Below the pieces are notes generated by a model that saw only the letters and a list, made by a program, of their open reading frames with translations, was not told the origin of the DNA and ran no database searches. Positions 9,636-19,963 of a DNA stretch of 64,000 nucleotides are shown here, piece after piece. A program made the position numbers and the translations under genes. Origin of the DNA: Saprolegnia diclina VS20 (Eukaryota; Oomycota; Saprolegniomycetes; Saprolegniales; Saprolegniaceae); contig NW_008246097.1 of NCBI RefSeq assembly GCF_000281045.1, forward strand, positions 199,951 to 263,950, given 5' to 3'. Numbering within the stretch: the first letter of the stretch is position 1; every line of letters starts with the position of its first letter.

Positions 9636-11858
9636 TCACGCGTCGTCGAGGAGTGCGAGGACGATACTGTCAGTCGAGAGCCGGTCATTGTCTTGCATCG
9701 GTAGCATCGGCACCTTGCTCTTCCGTGGGCGCGGTGGTGCTGGCGTCGGACGCTGCTGTGTCGTCGATGGCCGACGAGACCGCCGAACACCAAAGCCTTG
9801 GGCATAACTGCGGCACGCGCAGGTCGCGGTGGTGGTCGCCACGGGGGCGCGGGGCGCGGCGCCCTGCACCGACAACTCGTCTTCGCCAATGCAGTCGAGC
9901 GGCGAGCCCGCGGTCTCAAACATGTAGAGTTCGTCGGGCCGGCCTTCAAAACCGCGGTGGTGGGTGATATGATGGAGGTACCCCGCGTCCATGAGCATAT
10001 GCCCGATGCGAAGTGCGGCCTGGGGACTGCGCGCGTACTCGAGCTCGCAGAGGCCGTCGACGAGTGCGTCCCCCGGGATGCCCACTGCCAGCTTGGGGCG
10101 CGGCGCCCCGTGGAAGCGCAGCAGCTCGCAGCGTGGCGACCGGTACATGTCGCCGGCCACCGAGCACAGCAGCGTCACTTGCAGCGCCTCGAGGTCGCGG
10201 ACGATGGCGGCGGCCGACGGGCGAAAGTGGGGCTCGTCGCCCCACGCACTCGTAATGATTTCTTGCAGCGCAATATGCACCTCGTGGTGCATCGACGGTC
10301 GGTGGCCGTCGAGGACCATTTCAAAGACGCGAAACGTGTTGCCGTACCCGTTCGGGTACTTGTCGCGGCCCGGGTGCAGAATGTCCCAGAGCGTCATGCT
10401 GAGGCTGTAGACGTCGGCGGCTTCGCAGTAGATCGCCGCGCCCTTTGCGCCGCCAATGATCTCTGGTGCCATGTACTCGACCGTGCCCTGCATCGACATG
10501 AGCACGTCGCCCGGGTGGGCGATGGGCGTGGCCGCGCCCCGGGGCGCGAGACGCCGCGCCGCCGAAAAGTCGGTGAGCTTGAGTACGTGCTGGTCATCGA
10601 GGAGAAAGCTAAAGGGGCGTATGTCCCGGTGCAAGAAGGGCGGCGAGAAGCTGTGGAGGTAAGCCACTGCGCGGGCCGCGTCGAGCATGAGACCGAGCTG
10701 GTCGAGCACCGGGGCGCGCGTCGTCGGTGGCGGCTCGGCGAGGTACGCCTCGAGCGAGCACTCGCAGAGCTCTGTGACGAGACACACCATGGGCGGGGAG
10801 ATGCACATGCCGTAGAATGTCACCACATTGGGGTGGGCAAACATCGCACAGCGCGCTGTCTCGTGCGAGAAGACGGCGAGCGTCGCCTCGGTGATCTCGG
10901 ACGGCGCGTAGACCTTGACGGCCACCGCGTACCGACCGTGGAGAGCGCCACGGTAGATCTGCGCAGTAGCGCAAACACCAATTTTGACTTCGAGCTTGAG
11001 ATGGGCAAAGTCGATGACGCAGTCGCGGTGGCGGTCGAGGAGGTCATGCAAGCCTTTCGTCGAGACGGCTTCGTCCATCACGGGCGTCTCGGTCGCGCTC
11101 GCGAGGCCGCGCCAGTACTGCGTGTCGGCCTTGAGCAGCCGCCAGATCCAGATCGGCGTCACACTTGCATACAGGGCTGTCACAAAGACGGTTTGGTTGG
11201 TGGGCTTGACTTGCTCGTGGAAGGCGAGCGTCATGACGGCGAGGACGAGCGCATGGAAGCCGAGGATGTAGGCACAGAATAATCGGATGATGCGCGGGTT
11301 CGCTCGGGACATGGGCCACCGAAGGAGGTAGAGATAGTAGAGCATGACGCCGACGCGCACGACCACAAGACTGTAGTAGCACGACGGCGACGTGATGGCT
11401 GGCAGCTCGACGGGCTCGAAATGCGCAAAGACGGCGGCCACGACGACCGGTATGACGGCGAGCACAAGGCTCAGCAACGTCGAGCGCCATAGCGCGCGCG
11501 CCGACACGTTTGTCTGGTGCAAGAAGATGGTCACAACGTATACGATGCACTGCCGGCCTTGCAGGAGCGCCTCGGGCAGCACGCGGGAGCGCGGCGCGAC
11601 AGCCTCGGACCGCCAGAGAAGGTAGACCAAGAAGAGCGCAAACGGCGCCGTGAGGCCGCAGAGGACCCAAAAGAGCGGCTCGAACGCTGGCAAGAGCACC
11701 TTGCGCGTGGCGTCGACGTCGCCGGCGTAGGCCGACGACCGGTGCCGGCGAAGGTGCGCGATGCAAGCGACCGAGAGGCCGAGCGTGATGCCGTAGCCCG
11801 CCGAGTAGGCGAGCTGCGTCGTGCGCGCGTGCGCCAAGACGTACGTGGTCGCGTTCAT
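9636..11858 (-). CDS. 7TM receptor fused to a probable TKL pseudokinase and DEP domain (paralogue 3)
   Basis: Intronless, 740 residues from the ATG at 11858 (MNATTYVLAHAR); codons upstream in frame lack an ATG. It has the same architecture: seven TM segments, juxtamembrane LLKADTQYWRGLA, kinase-like domain, DEP-like domain (LMDAGYLHH) and tail CACRSYAQGF. The catalytic motifs are eroded. The glycine loop reads IGVCATAQI, the catalytic loop HRDIRPFSF has lost both the Lys and the Asn of HRDxKxxN, and the magnesium-binding DFG is DFS (D430). The ATP-site lysine (K315, VAVKVY) and the HRD aspartate (D412) remain. The activation segment carries an extra insert with MSMQGTVEYMAPE intact. Reading frame and length are fully preserved, so it is a maintained protein, not a pseudogene. 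Confidence 0.85.
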   Translation of the reverse strand: MNATTYVLAHARTTQLAYSAGYGITLGLSVACIAHLRRHRSSAYAGDVDATRKVLLPAFEPLFWVLCGLTAPFALFLVYLLWRSEAVAPRSRVLPEALLQGRQCIVYVVTIFLHQTNVSARALWRSTLLSLVLAVIPVVVAAVFAHFEPVELPAITSPSCYYSLVVVRVGVMLYYLYLLRWPMSRANPRIIRLFCAYILGFHALVLAVMTLAFHEQVKPTNQTVFVTALYASVTPIWIWRLLKADTQYWRGLASATETPVMDEAVSTKGLHDLLDRHRDCVIDFAHLKLEVKIGVCATAQIYRGALHGRYAVAVKVYAPSEITEATLAVFSHETARCAMFAHPNVVTFYGMCISPPMVCLVTELCECSLEAYLAEPPPTTRAPVLDQLGLMLDAARAVAYLHSFSPPFLHRDIRPFSFLLDDQHVLKLTDFSAARRLAPRGAATPIAHPGDVLMSMQGTVEYMAPEIIGGAKGAAIYCEAADVYSLSMTLWDILHPGRDKYPNGYGNTFRVFEMVLDGHRPSMHHEVHIALQEIITSAWGDEPHFRPSAAAIVRDLEALQVTLLCSVAGDMYRSPRCELLRFHGAPRPKLAVGIPGDALVDGLCELEYARSPQAALRIGHMLMDAGYLHHITHHRGFEGRPDELYMFETAGSPLDCIGEDELSVQGAAPRAPVATTTATCACRSYAQGFGVRRSRRPSTTQQRPTPAPPRPRKSKVPMLPMQDNDRLSTDSIVLALLDDA

Positions 11859-12816
11859 CTCATGCGTCGTCGTCGTTTGCTCGGCCGTTGGGAGAAAGGC
11901 CAGAAAAGGCCAGTTGTTGATAGGCACCACTTGCCAGATCTCAGACGGTCGCGGATCCAGCCGTGCTTGGAGCCGTTGGATAATGACTCGAGGAGCATCG
12001 ACTCGAGATGGCGGCGGCAAGGCAAGAGCTGCTGTTCGAGCTGCTATTCGTTATAGCTGGTTGTGCTCATCGCAGCTCGCAGCTAGTAGCAGTGCTACTG
12101 TGTGGCAATGTAGGACCGTAACACGGAAGCCACAAAGCAGGTGGTACGACAGCAGCGACCTTGATCAGTTGCACTGATCGTAGCTAATAGCTCTGATATA
12201 GACCAGCCTTGCGCCAACGTTGCAACTTTGCACGAGCAGAGACGTCGGAACGAGCGCCCTTGCTCGGTTCTTTGACAAGCGCTGGTCCGTTGGCTGAGGC
12301 TGCGTACGATGGCGTTGGCATCTCGAGCGATGACAAGGCGCGGTCTTCTACGACCAGCGCAGCGGCTACATGGTGTGCAATGGTCATCGGCGATGGGCGC
12401 GTCGACGAGGCCGAGGAGAAGACGTCGCGTTCTCGACTGCAAGTCAAAATATCCTACGTGTAAGGGTACCTACATTCATTGCTTGTCGTCTTGATACAGA
12501 TACAGTAGTCATGTAAGCTAGTGTTGGTAGCGCAAGGACGATATCTTGGGGGTGAGATTCGCCCGTGATGTTATCCACAGGGCGGACGCCACAAATTCGA
12601 ATAAAATGCGTTTTGCTAGCCATATCAATATTTTCAGAGAGATAGATGACTTCAAAAACGCAATTGTACTGAACAGGACCCATAAACTGAGGTTGAAGTT
12701 GATGCGCCTCGTCTGGAAGCTGCCGCCCAGAACTTTATGCTTCATGAGTCACGAATTGCAGCTCTTCTACTGCACTCAAGATAGCTGCCCAGTTTCGATT
12801 TTCCTCCAGTTGCTCC
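11859..12816. other. Divergent promoter region between receptor-kinase paralogues 3 and 4
   Basis: This is a 958-bp stretch between the minus-strand paralogue 3 and plus-strand paralogue 4. Only short non-conserved ORFs are present. Both promoters must lie here. Confidence 0.5.
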
Positions 12817-15192
12817 ATGGTGTGGGCCAACAGCTCAGGACCTGGCTTTCGGCCCTACGACGGCGCCCCCCGCGGCGATGGCCGCCACGGTGACCGCCAT
12901 GGCAACTATACTGGCAGCAGGTGGGGGCCCCCGGGCCAGGGTCCCCGGCCATGCAACAGGTCTGCGCCCACATACTTTGCCGCCAAATTTCGCAACTTCC
13001 AGACGATCAATGCCGTCGGGTACGCGATGACGCTTCTCATCGCTGTCGGCCTCGTGCTCTACCTCCGGCGGCACCGGTCGTCAGCGTACAATGGCAACGC
13101 GGCCGCGGCGCGCAAGGTGCTTTTACCGTCGTTTGAGCCGCTCTTGTGGGCCGTGATGGCCATCTCGGGGCTCTACTGCCTCTACTTTGTCTTTGCCGCC
13201 GCGACCGACGATATGTTTGCCGTGCACTCGCCCATCTTTATGCAGGCGCTGCTCCAAGGCCGGCAGTGCCTCTTCTACCTCATCGTCGCCTTTCTGCACC
13301 AAGCCAGCGTCTCGCGCCGGGCCCTCTGGCACGCGCTGCTGGTGGCACTCGCGCTGGCGCTCCTCCCGATCCTCCTCTTTCTTGTCATACCCGATTCGAA
13401 CCGCGAGGCGCTTCCGATTGTCGAAGCCACGTACCTCGGCGTGATGCTACTCGGCTGTCTCAAGTTGCTCGTTTGGCCGCCAGCGCGCGCGAGTCGGAGC
13501 GCATGGCGGCAGTTTGCGCTCTTTGCGATCGTTTATTACGCCACGTCCACCGCGCACCTCTGGCTCTTCGCGGCCGGCGGGTGGCAAGTCGGCACGACCA
13601 TGATCTTCTTCAGCACGATCTGGGCTGCGATGCTGCCGTACTTTATCTGGCGCCTCCTCCAAGCCGACACCAACTACTGGCGCGGCCTCGGACAGCACGC
13701 GGCCATTGCGCCGTCGCCGGGCGGTATCCACGAGATCGTCTCGGCGCAAGGTCTGCACGTGCTCCTTGAAGTCCACCAGCACGACGTGATCGACTTTGCG
13801 CATCTCGAGCTCCAAGCAAAAATCGGTGTCGGGGCGACCGCCACCGTGTACAGCGGCCTCCTCCACTCCAAGCAACCGGTCGCTATCAAGGTCTACACGC
13901 CGCATGAGATCTCGGAAGCGACGATCGCCGAGTTTTCCCAAGAAACCGCGCTCTGCGCAGTGCTCAAGCACCCGAACATCGTCGCCTTCTACGGTATGTG
14001 CGTCTCACCACCGACCATCTGCCTCGTCTCGGAGCTCTGCGAGTGCTCGCTCGATGCGCTGCTGACAGGCCCGCAGACCGAGCTCGCCGAGCCGCTCTGG
14101 CCGCGGCTCTGCTACCTTCTCGACGCCGCCCGCGCTGTCGCCTACCTCCATAGCTTTCGACCGCCGTTCGTGCACCGGGACCTCAAGCCGAGCAACTTTT
14201 TGCTGGACGTCAACCATGTGCTCAAGCTCACCGACTTCGGCGCGTCTCGCAGCATGGCCGCCCGTCCCAACGATGGTGCTGACGACACTGGCTGCGTTGA
14301 CTTTGACGATGACGGAATGGGCACGGAGCGCAGCATGACGGTGCGGGGCACCGCCGACTACATGGCGCCCGAGGTCATTGACGCGCACCAGGGCCGCGCC
14401 AGCTACAGCGAAGCCGCCGACATTTACAGTCTCGGCATCACGTTCTGGGACGTCCTGCACCCCGGACGTGAAAAGTATAGCAGTGTCGAGAGCCATTTGC
14501 AAGTCTTTAACGTCGTCCTCGACGGCGAACGCCCGCCACTGCACCCGACGCTGCACCCGCCGCTTCGGGACCTCCTCGAGGGCATGTGGGGCGTATCGCC
14601 CGAGTACCGTCCGACGGCCAACGCTGTGGTCGCGTCGCTCGAAAACATGCTGCGGGACACGCTGCCGGTCATCACCCAGCGCCTCCACCGGCTACTGCAG
14701 CACGCCGTGAGCCGAAAAGCCTCGTGGAGCCAAGTTGCGCCTGACGCCGTCCTTCTCGTCTCGGGCGAAGAGATCGCGTCCTGCCTCCTCGAGCACGGAT
14801 ACGCCACGGACGTTGGGCATGCAACGCGCCTCGGCAACAGCCTCCTCGACGCGGGCTTTGTGCACCATCTTCGCCACACCAAGCATTTTGAAGCGTCGCC
14901 GGCGACCTACTACTTTGACGCGATTGAGATTGAGCTATGCTTGACGCCGGCTGTCGGGGCGATTGATGCGACATTGCCGATGGACGACGATGCGCACATG
15001 GCCGTGCTCATCGAGAAGCCGCGGTGTATGTGTCGCAAGCTGGCGCAGGGCCACTTTGGGATGACGAAAGCGAACTTGTTTCGGCGCCGGCGTCACGCGC
15101 CACCGAACCACCATGCACTCACGGTGCATCTTCTCAACGAGGTCGGCGAGGAAGAAGCCGTCGTCGTCTCGCGCATTGGGCAGCGCACGTAG
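12817..15192 (+). CDS. 7TM receptor fused to TKL kinase and DEP domain (paralogue 4)
   Basis: Intronless, 791 residues, the longest copy. Its N-terminus before TM1 is extended to about 55 residues, rich in Gly, Arg and Pro, with possible N-glycosylation sites (NSS, NYT). Seven TM segments follow, then juxtamembrane LLQADTNYWRGLG and a complete kinase: IGVGATATV, K358 in VAIKVY, HRDLKPSN with D455, DFG at 473. The activation loop has an acidic insertion (DGADDTGCVDFDDDG) absent from paralogues 1 and 2. The DEP-like domain (ATRLGNSLLDAGFVHH) and tail motif CMCRKLAQGHFG are present. It shares long nucleotide stretches with paralogue 2, for example GAGTTTTCCCAAGAAACCGC in both, pointing to recent duplication or conversion. 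The extra N-terminal ectodomain suggests a different ligand or partner. Confidence 0.87.
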   Translation: MVWANSSGPGFRPYDGAPRGDGRHGDRHGNYTGSRWGPPGQGPRPCNRSAPTYFAAKFRNFQTINAVGYAMTLLIAVGLVLYLRRHRSSAYNGNAAAARKVLLPSFEPLLWAVMAISGLYCLYFVFAAATDDMFAVHSPIFMQALLQGRQCLFYLIVAFLHQASVSRRALWHALLVALALALLPILLFLVIPDSNREALPIVEATYLGVMLLGCLKLLVWPPARASRSAWRQFALFAIVYYATSTAHLWLFAAGGWQVGTTMIFFSTIWAAMLPYFIWRLLQADTNYWRGLGQHAAIAPSPGGIHEIVSAQGLHVLLEVHQHDVIDFAHLELQAKIGVGATATVYSGLLHSKQPVAIKVYTPHEISEATIAEFSQETALCAVLKHPNIVAFYGMCVSPPTICLVSELCECSLDALLTGPQTELAEPLWPRLCYLLDAARAVAYLHSFRPPFVHRDLKPSNFLLDVNHVLKLTDFGASRSMAARPNDGADDTGCVDFDDDGMGTERSMTVRGTADYMAPEVIDAHQGRASYSEAADIYSLGITFWDVLHPGREKYSSVESHLQVFNVVLDGERPPLHPTLHPPLRDLLEGMWGVSPEYRPTANAVVASLENMLRDTLPVITQRLHRLLQHAVSRKASWSQVAPDAVLLVSGEEIASCLLEHGYATDVGHATRLGNSLLDAGFVHHLRHTKHFEASPATYYFDAIEIELCLTPAVGAIDATLPMDDDAHMAVLIEKPRCMCRKLAQGHFGMTKANLFRRRRHAPPNHHALTVHLLNEVGEEEAVVVSRIGQRT

Positions 15193-15283
15193 TGTATCGA
15201 TACGGTATCTTTAAACATTATGACTCATATCAAAACGAGAAAGTGATAGCGTTGTACAGGAAAAGGGGTTCGGGTTCGTACGA

Positions 15284-17422
15284 CTACTTGAGCTGGTAGT
15301 ATTTGTTGGTCATCGGGTCGTGATAGCAATGCAAGATCGGGTCGTAGAGCAAGTCCATGCTGCTGGGCTCGGGCGCCGACCAATCTGCCACGCACAGCGT
15401 GACCGAGTCGAATGTGTCCTCTACTACTGTAACTAATGTACCTGTCGACGCTAGAGACACATGAGTATCTAGGATGCAAACGACTAGACGTACCGAGAAG
15501 CGACTTGAGCCGCGGGTCTTGGCGAGCACTCGACAACAACTGCTCCCTACGCCATTATCACGAGTGGAGAACGACGTGCCATTGCGTAGGAGTATACATG
15601 GACGATAGCATCGGCTCTGGAGGCGTCTTGGCGGGCGACGCGAAGCTCTTGTGGACCATTACTGGCAACGACTCTTCGAGCTCGTTGTCAAAGTCGAAAC
15701 TGGTTTCTTCAGCAGCCGGAGCAAGCTCGTCCGTCCTATGTACGCGGTCAAGCGCTCACGTCATGCACACAGGAGTACATGTCGAAGGAAACATCGCTGC
15801 CTGCGTCGTCGTCCTGTTCGATCCCGTCGTCGTCGTCGTGTCGTACTCTGTGGCAGTCGCTGGTTGCCCTGTCGGCCGCCTCGGGCATCTCGGGCATCTC
15901 GGGCACCTCCACTTTGCTCAATGGCACACTAGCAGGCTGGGGGACTGGCATCATCTCGTATTCGACGTCCATGGACGCAGGTGAAGAAGCCCCCTACACG
16001 AGGATGAGCCGACCAGCGACGGTGCAGGCAATGTACGAGCCGGCTCGATGCCGCCTCGAGCAGCGCCCTTGCACTCCACGTGGCTGTCGGTTCAGAGCCG
16101 TTGTCAAGCACACTCGTAGCCCGAGATTCGTTTTGGTTGAGAGTCTCTTTTGTCATGGCTGTTCGCTCTTCGTGGTCGCTCTTCAACGGTGTGTCATGGG
16201 GCGGCGTCACCACCTCGTCGACACGCAACGGTTTGTCCATGGCAGTTTGCATGCGCGACGTGAGCCCTCGGCCAGCATCGTCGTCGTCGTCATCTTCCCA
16301 CGAGGCAAACTTGGAGAGGGTTCCCGGAGGCTTGGGAGGCGGTGTCGTGTGCAGTGGAGGAATGCGAAGCGACGCAAAATCAAAGATGGAGGGCGACGGT
16401 CGATATCCGCTCGTCGGCGCCGAGCTCCGAACCAAACTGCTCGAGTGGTCGACTGCCTCACTGCCGCGTCGATCCACGTGCGACGAGGTGGGTTCCCGAC
16501 GCTCGGTCGTCTGTGGTGTTGGTGGTTTGAGAACACTCGGCTTCTTCCCACCATCAGCATTTTGCGTTGCACTTGGTCGCTTGGCCGCGCAGGCCGACGA
16601 GTGAGGTCGCGGTGCCGGCGTCGGCTTCTTGGTCTTTGGCGCCGTCTCGGGGCGGCTGGCCGCTGGCTTGGCGATGCGCGGGATCGCAAAGGTCTCCACC
16701 GCGCAGCCTAGGACTGCAAAGGCCCGCGGGATCTCGACGTAATGCTCGTCGTCTACAGAGACCACGTCAAGCAAAAAGGAATGGGAGGCAGCGACCCGAA
16801 GCGAAGGCGGCGGCGGCGCTCACGGGCGGGTCCTTCATCGTGAAGATGCGCCGCAGCTTCCACGAGCCGCAGAGGACGATCGAGTCGAGGGTGCGCAGCG
16901 CTTGGCTCGGGAAGGCGGACGCGACGAGGCGCGCGACGTCAAAGGTCCAGTGCATCCATGTCTCCCGGCGCAGCTGCTGAAAAGGAATCTAATGCATCGC
17001 GTGATTGTAGTACGAGATGACGAGGTAGGTCTACCTGAGCATGCAGCTGGTGCACGGCGCAGTCTCGGAATGCGGTCGAGAGGAGCAGTCGGCGGCGGTT
17101 GCCCGCCACGTCCGTGACGCCGAGCTCGAGCGAGATGGCCTTGCCGCTCGGCAGCCACGCTTGCAGCACCACGTAGCGGTGCGTGAGGCCCACTACATTG
17201 TGCATCAAGCCTGGTGCAACATGCAGTGGGCAGTCTACATGGCTTGGTATCTTTGGGGAGCGAAAGCTTGGTGGCGGCCGCGGGACCGTCGAGCACAAAG
17301 AGGTAGGCCTTGGACGCCTTGTCAAACTCGCGCCGGACCTTGCCAAGCGTCTTCCACTGCGCTGCTGGGTCCTTCCCGCTCGCCGTGAGGAGCTCGATGC
17401 TGTCGCTGCCCTGAAAAAACAT
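15284..17422 (-). CDS. CFAP20DC: CFAP20 domain-containing protein (CFAP20DC-like)
   Basis: Eight exons (17422-17239, 17192-17035, 16988-16796, 16752-16037, 15993-15779, 15735-15598, 15546-15494, 15420-15284) encode 597 residues. The N-terminal 170 residues match the CFAP20 fold as I recall it from animal CFAP20DC: GKDPAAQWKTLGKVRREFDK, AYLFVLDG, KLSLPKDTKPLGLTHRYVVL, ELGVTDVAGNRRRLLLSTAF, SWKLRRIFTMKDPP. A long low-complexity middle follows. The extreme C-terminus (MDLLYDPILHCYHDPMTNKYYQLK region) is also typical of this family. CFAP20-family proteins belong to the axoneme inner junction, so a role in the zoospore flagellum is expected. One intron has an unusual GTCGCT donor (16795). The start ATG at 17422 lacks a few residues seen in animal proteins, so a short upstream exon cannot be excluded. 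Confidence 0.85.
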
Positions 17423-17642
17423 TTTTCGGCGGCGTTTCAAGATGTGAAAAGGAAGGAATCCACAGCACAATTTGAGTTTGGCAGCTTTCTTTTCACAATG
17501 AATTGTGATTTTGTACAATTTACATTCATTTGGACCAAACAAATGCCCCACTTTACCGTTCCACGTGGCAGCGTCCTATGCAAGCGAGCCACGCACAATG
17601 CACACGGTACGTAATATTTGTCGGTTACAACCCACGCAGTTC

Positions 17643-19303
17643 TTATTGCGTGTTGTTGTACATGTCGATGACCTCGTCGCACATGGGGTCCGAGACGGTC
17701 CGGTAGATCGGCGCCGTGCCCATCGTGAGGTTCTTCATCTGCATGCGCGCGTCGCAGCGCTCATCATGGAGGCGCTTGAAGTACGCTTCGTTGATGTCGC
17801 CGCTCACATACAAGCCGTCAAAGCACGAGGCGTCCCAGAGCTTGATCTGCGGGTTCTCGAGCTCGCAGCTCGCCTTGAGGTCGGCAATGTCTTGGAAGAT
17901 GACGTGGTCGGCCGTGAGCTCGCGCGCGATCTCGACCTCGGTGCGGTTGTGCGCAATGAGCTCGTCGCGCGTCGGCATGTCGATGCCGTAGACGTTCGGG
18001 TGGCGAATGCACGGCGCCGCGGACGCAAAGTAAACCTTCTTCGCGCCCGATTCGCGCGCGATCTGCACGATCTGGCGACCCGTGGTGCCACGCACGATCG
18101 AGTCGTCGACGAGCAGCACGACCTTGCCTTCAAATTCACTACCCAAAACAGCGTCAGACACCCAAATACGAGATCCAAGGGATACCTCTTGATCGCGTTG
18201 AGCTTCATGCGCACCGTCTTCTTGCGTGCGACTTGGCCCGGCATGATGAACGTGCGGGCAATGTACCGGTTCTTCACAAAGCCCTCGCGGTACGGGATGT
18301 TGAGGCGGTGCGACATCTCGAGCGCCGACGTGCGCGACGTATCCGGAATCGGGATGACCACGTCGATGCCGTGGTCCGGGTACTCGCGCAGCACCTTCTC
18401 GGCGAGCTTGGAGCCCATGTTGCGACGCGCTTGGTAGACCGAGATGCCGTCAATGACCGAATCCGGGCGGGCAAAGTACACGTGTTCGAAGATGCACGGC
18501 GAGAGCTTGGCGTTCGGGCAGCACACGCGGCTCTCAAACTGGCCGCCGTTGCCGATAAAGATGGCCTCACCGGGCGCCACGTCGCGCTGGAGCTTGTAGT
18601 CGAGCGTGTCGATGGCCACCGACTCGGACGCGACCGCATAGTCGGTGCCGTGGTGGCTCTTGCGTGAGCCATAGACGAGCGGGCGGATGCCGTTGGGGTC
18701 GCGGAAGGCGAGGATGCCGTACCCGTTGATGAGCGCGACGACCGCGTAGCCGCCGCGGCAGCGCGTGTAGAGGCGCGAAACCGCGTCAAAGATCTGCGAG
18801 CTCGTGAGCGGGTGCGTCGACTTGAGGAGCTCGTCGGCGAGGATGTTGAGGAGCATCTCCGAGTCCTACGCCACGTTTCATTTGAGATTCATCGATCGCG
18901 AATCTCAATACGATACCGAGTCGGTGTTGACGTGGCGAAAGTTGGTGTTGGCGAGCTGGTCCACGAGCTCGTGCGAGTTGGTGAGGTTGCCATTGTGCGC
19001 GAGCGCAATGCCGTACGGCGAGTTGGTGTAGAAGGGCTGCGCCTCCGAGCTGCTGGACGAGCCGGCGGTCGGGTACCGGCAGTGGCCGATGCCCATGCAG
19101 CCCATGAGCGAGACCATGTGGTTCTGCTTGAAGACGTCGCGGACGAGCCCATTGTCCTTGCGCAGGTGCAGCTTGCCGTTGTGCGACGTCATGATGCCGG
19201 CGGCGTCCTGGCCGCGGTGCTGGAGCACCGTGAGGCCGTCGTACAAGCTCTGGTTGCAGTGCTCGTGCTTGTTGGCGAGGAGGACCGCGATGATACCACA
19301 CAT
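17643..19303 (-). CDS. PPAT: Amidophosphoribosyltransferase (first committed step of purine synthesis)
   Basis: Exons 19303-18917, 18865-18186 and 18138-17643 give 520 residues. The enzyme converts PRPP and glutamine to 5-phosphoribosylamine in the cytosol. The start MCGIIAV exposes Cys2, the N-terminal nucleophile of class II glutamine amidotransferases; [23 protein letters not shown] and the NTDSDSEMLL segment (across the first junction) are further family landmarks. The phosphoribosyltransferase half carries [12 protein letters not shown] and the PRPP-binding [19 protein letters not shown]. Length matches the eukaryotic enzyme. Both introns end in TAG and fall at in-frame positions. It lies head-to-tail between CFAP20DC and exportin-2 with no sign of functional linkage. 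Confidence 0.95.
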
Positions 19304-19963
19304 CGTACTGCTGCTTGCGACCGACGGGTTGAATTTGCAACTCAATCTCAATCGCCGAAACCTCCGCGGACGTATTTTTATGCGGGTTTTCAATTTCTCT
19401 TGCTATTTGTATGCAATACAATCAAGTTGCGCAAACGGTTATGCGACCCGGTGACTTGAAGTTTGTATACCCCACAGCAGTGGTGCCCGCGCTGCCAGGC
19501 TGCGGATTCCAAATGCCATGGGTGGGGAACCTCGGTCGCATTTTCCGCCACTCGATTTGGATGCATCATCAAAGATGTGCTGCGGCCAAAGCGTTCAGTA
19601 ATCACGACGGCGCCACGTCATCTCGGCTGCTATCCGATCTTAGTCCTGCATCATCGTCGGGCGTTGCTGCCTCACCGCGCGTCGGCGGGGACGTATAATA
19701 CCACCAGAGCACCACCCCCAGCTCGCATGCGATCCTAGGTCAAATCGCTAAACAGATGGCGTTGCCCCTGACGTGGAGCCGTCTCCGCGCAGTAGTCGCG
19801 TGCAGCTTCAAGTCTACGACCAAGTCCTTATAGCCTCTGGTTTTGAGAGTGCACCAAAGAGCTAGACAGCCAACTCATATGTAGTCTGGTGATTGCAAGG
19901 AGAAGAAAAGGGCAGATGCAGAGTTGGTGTTGGTAGTTGAAGATCAAAACTTCTCAAAGGCGC
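19304..19963. other. Intergenic region upstream of the purine gene
   Basis: This is 660 bp between the end of exportin-2 and the start of amidophosphoribosyltransferase, both on the minus strand. I see no gene or strong repeat here; it should contain the purine-gene promoter. Confidence 0.5.

Noticed and set aside
9798-11282. 494-codon plus-strand open frame
   Set aside because: It is the antisense shadow of receptor-kinase paralogue 3. The same applies to long antisense frames at 4579-5568 and 7396-8670.
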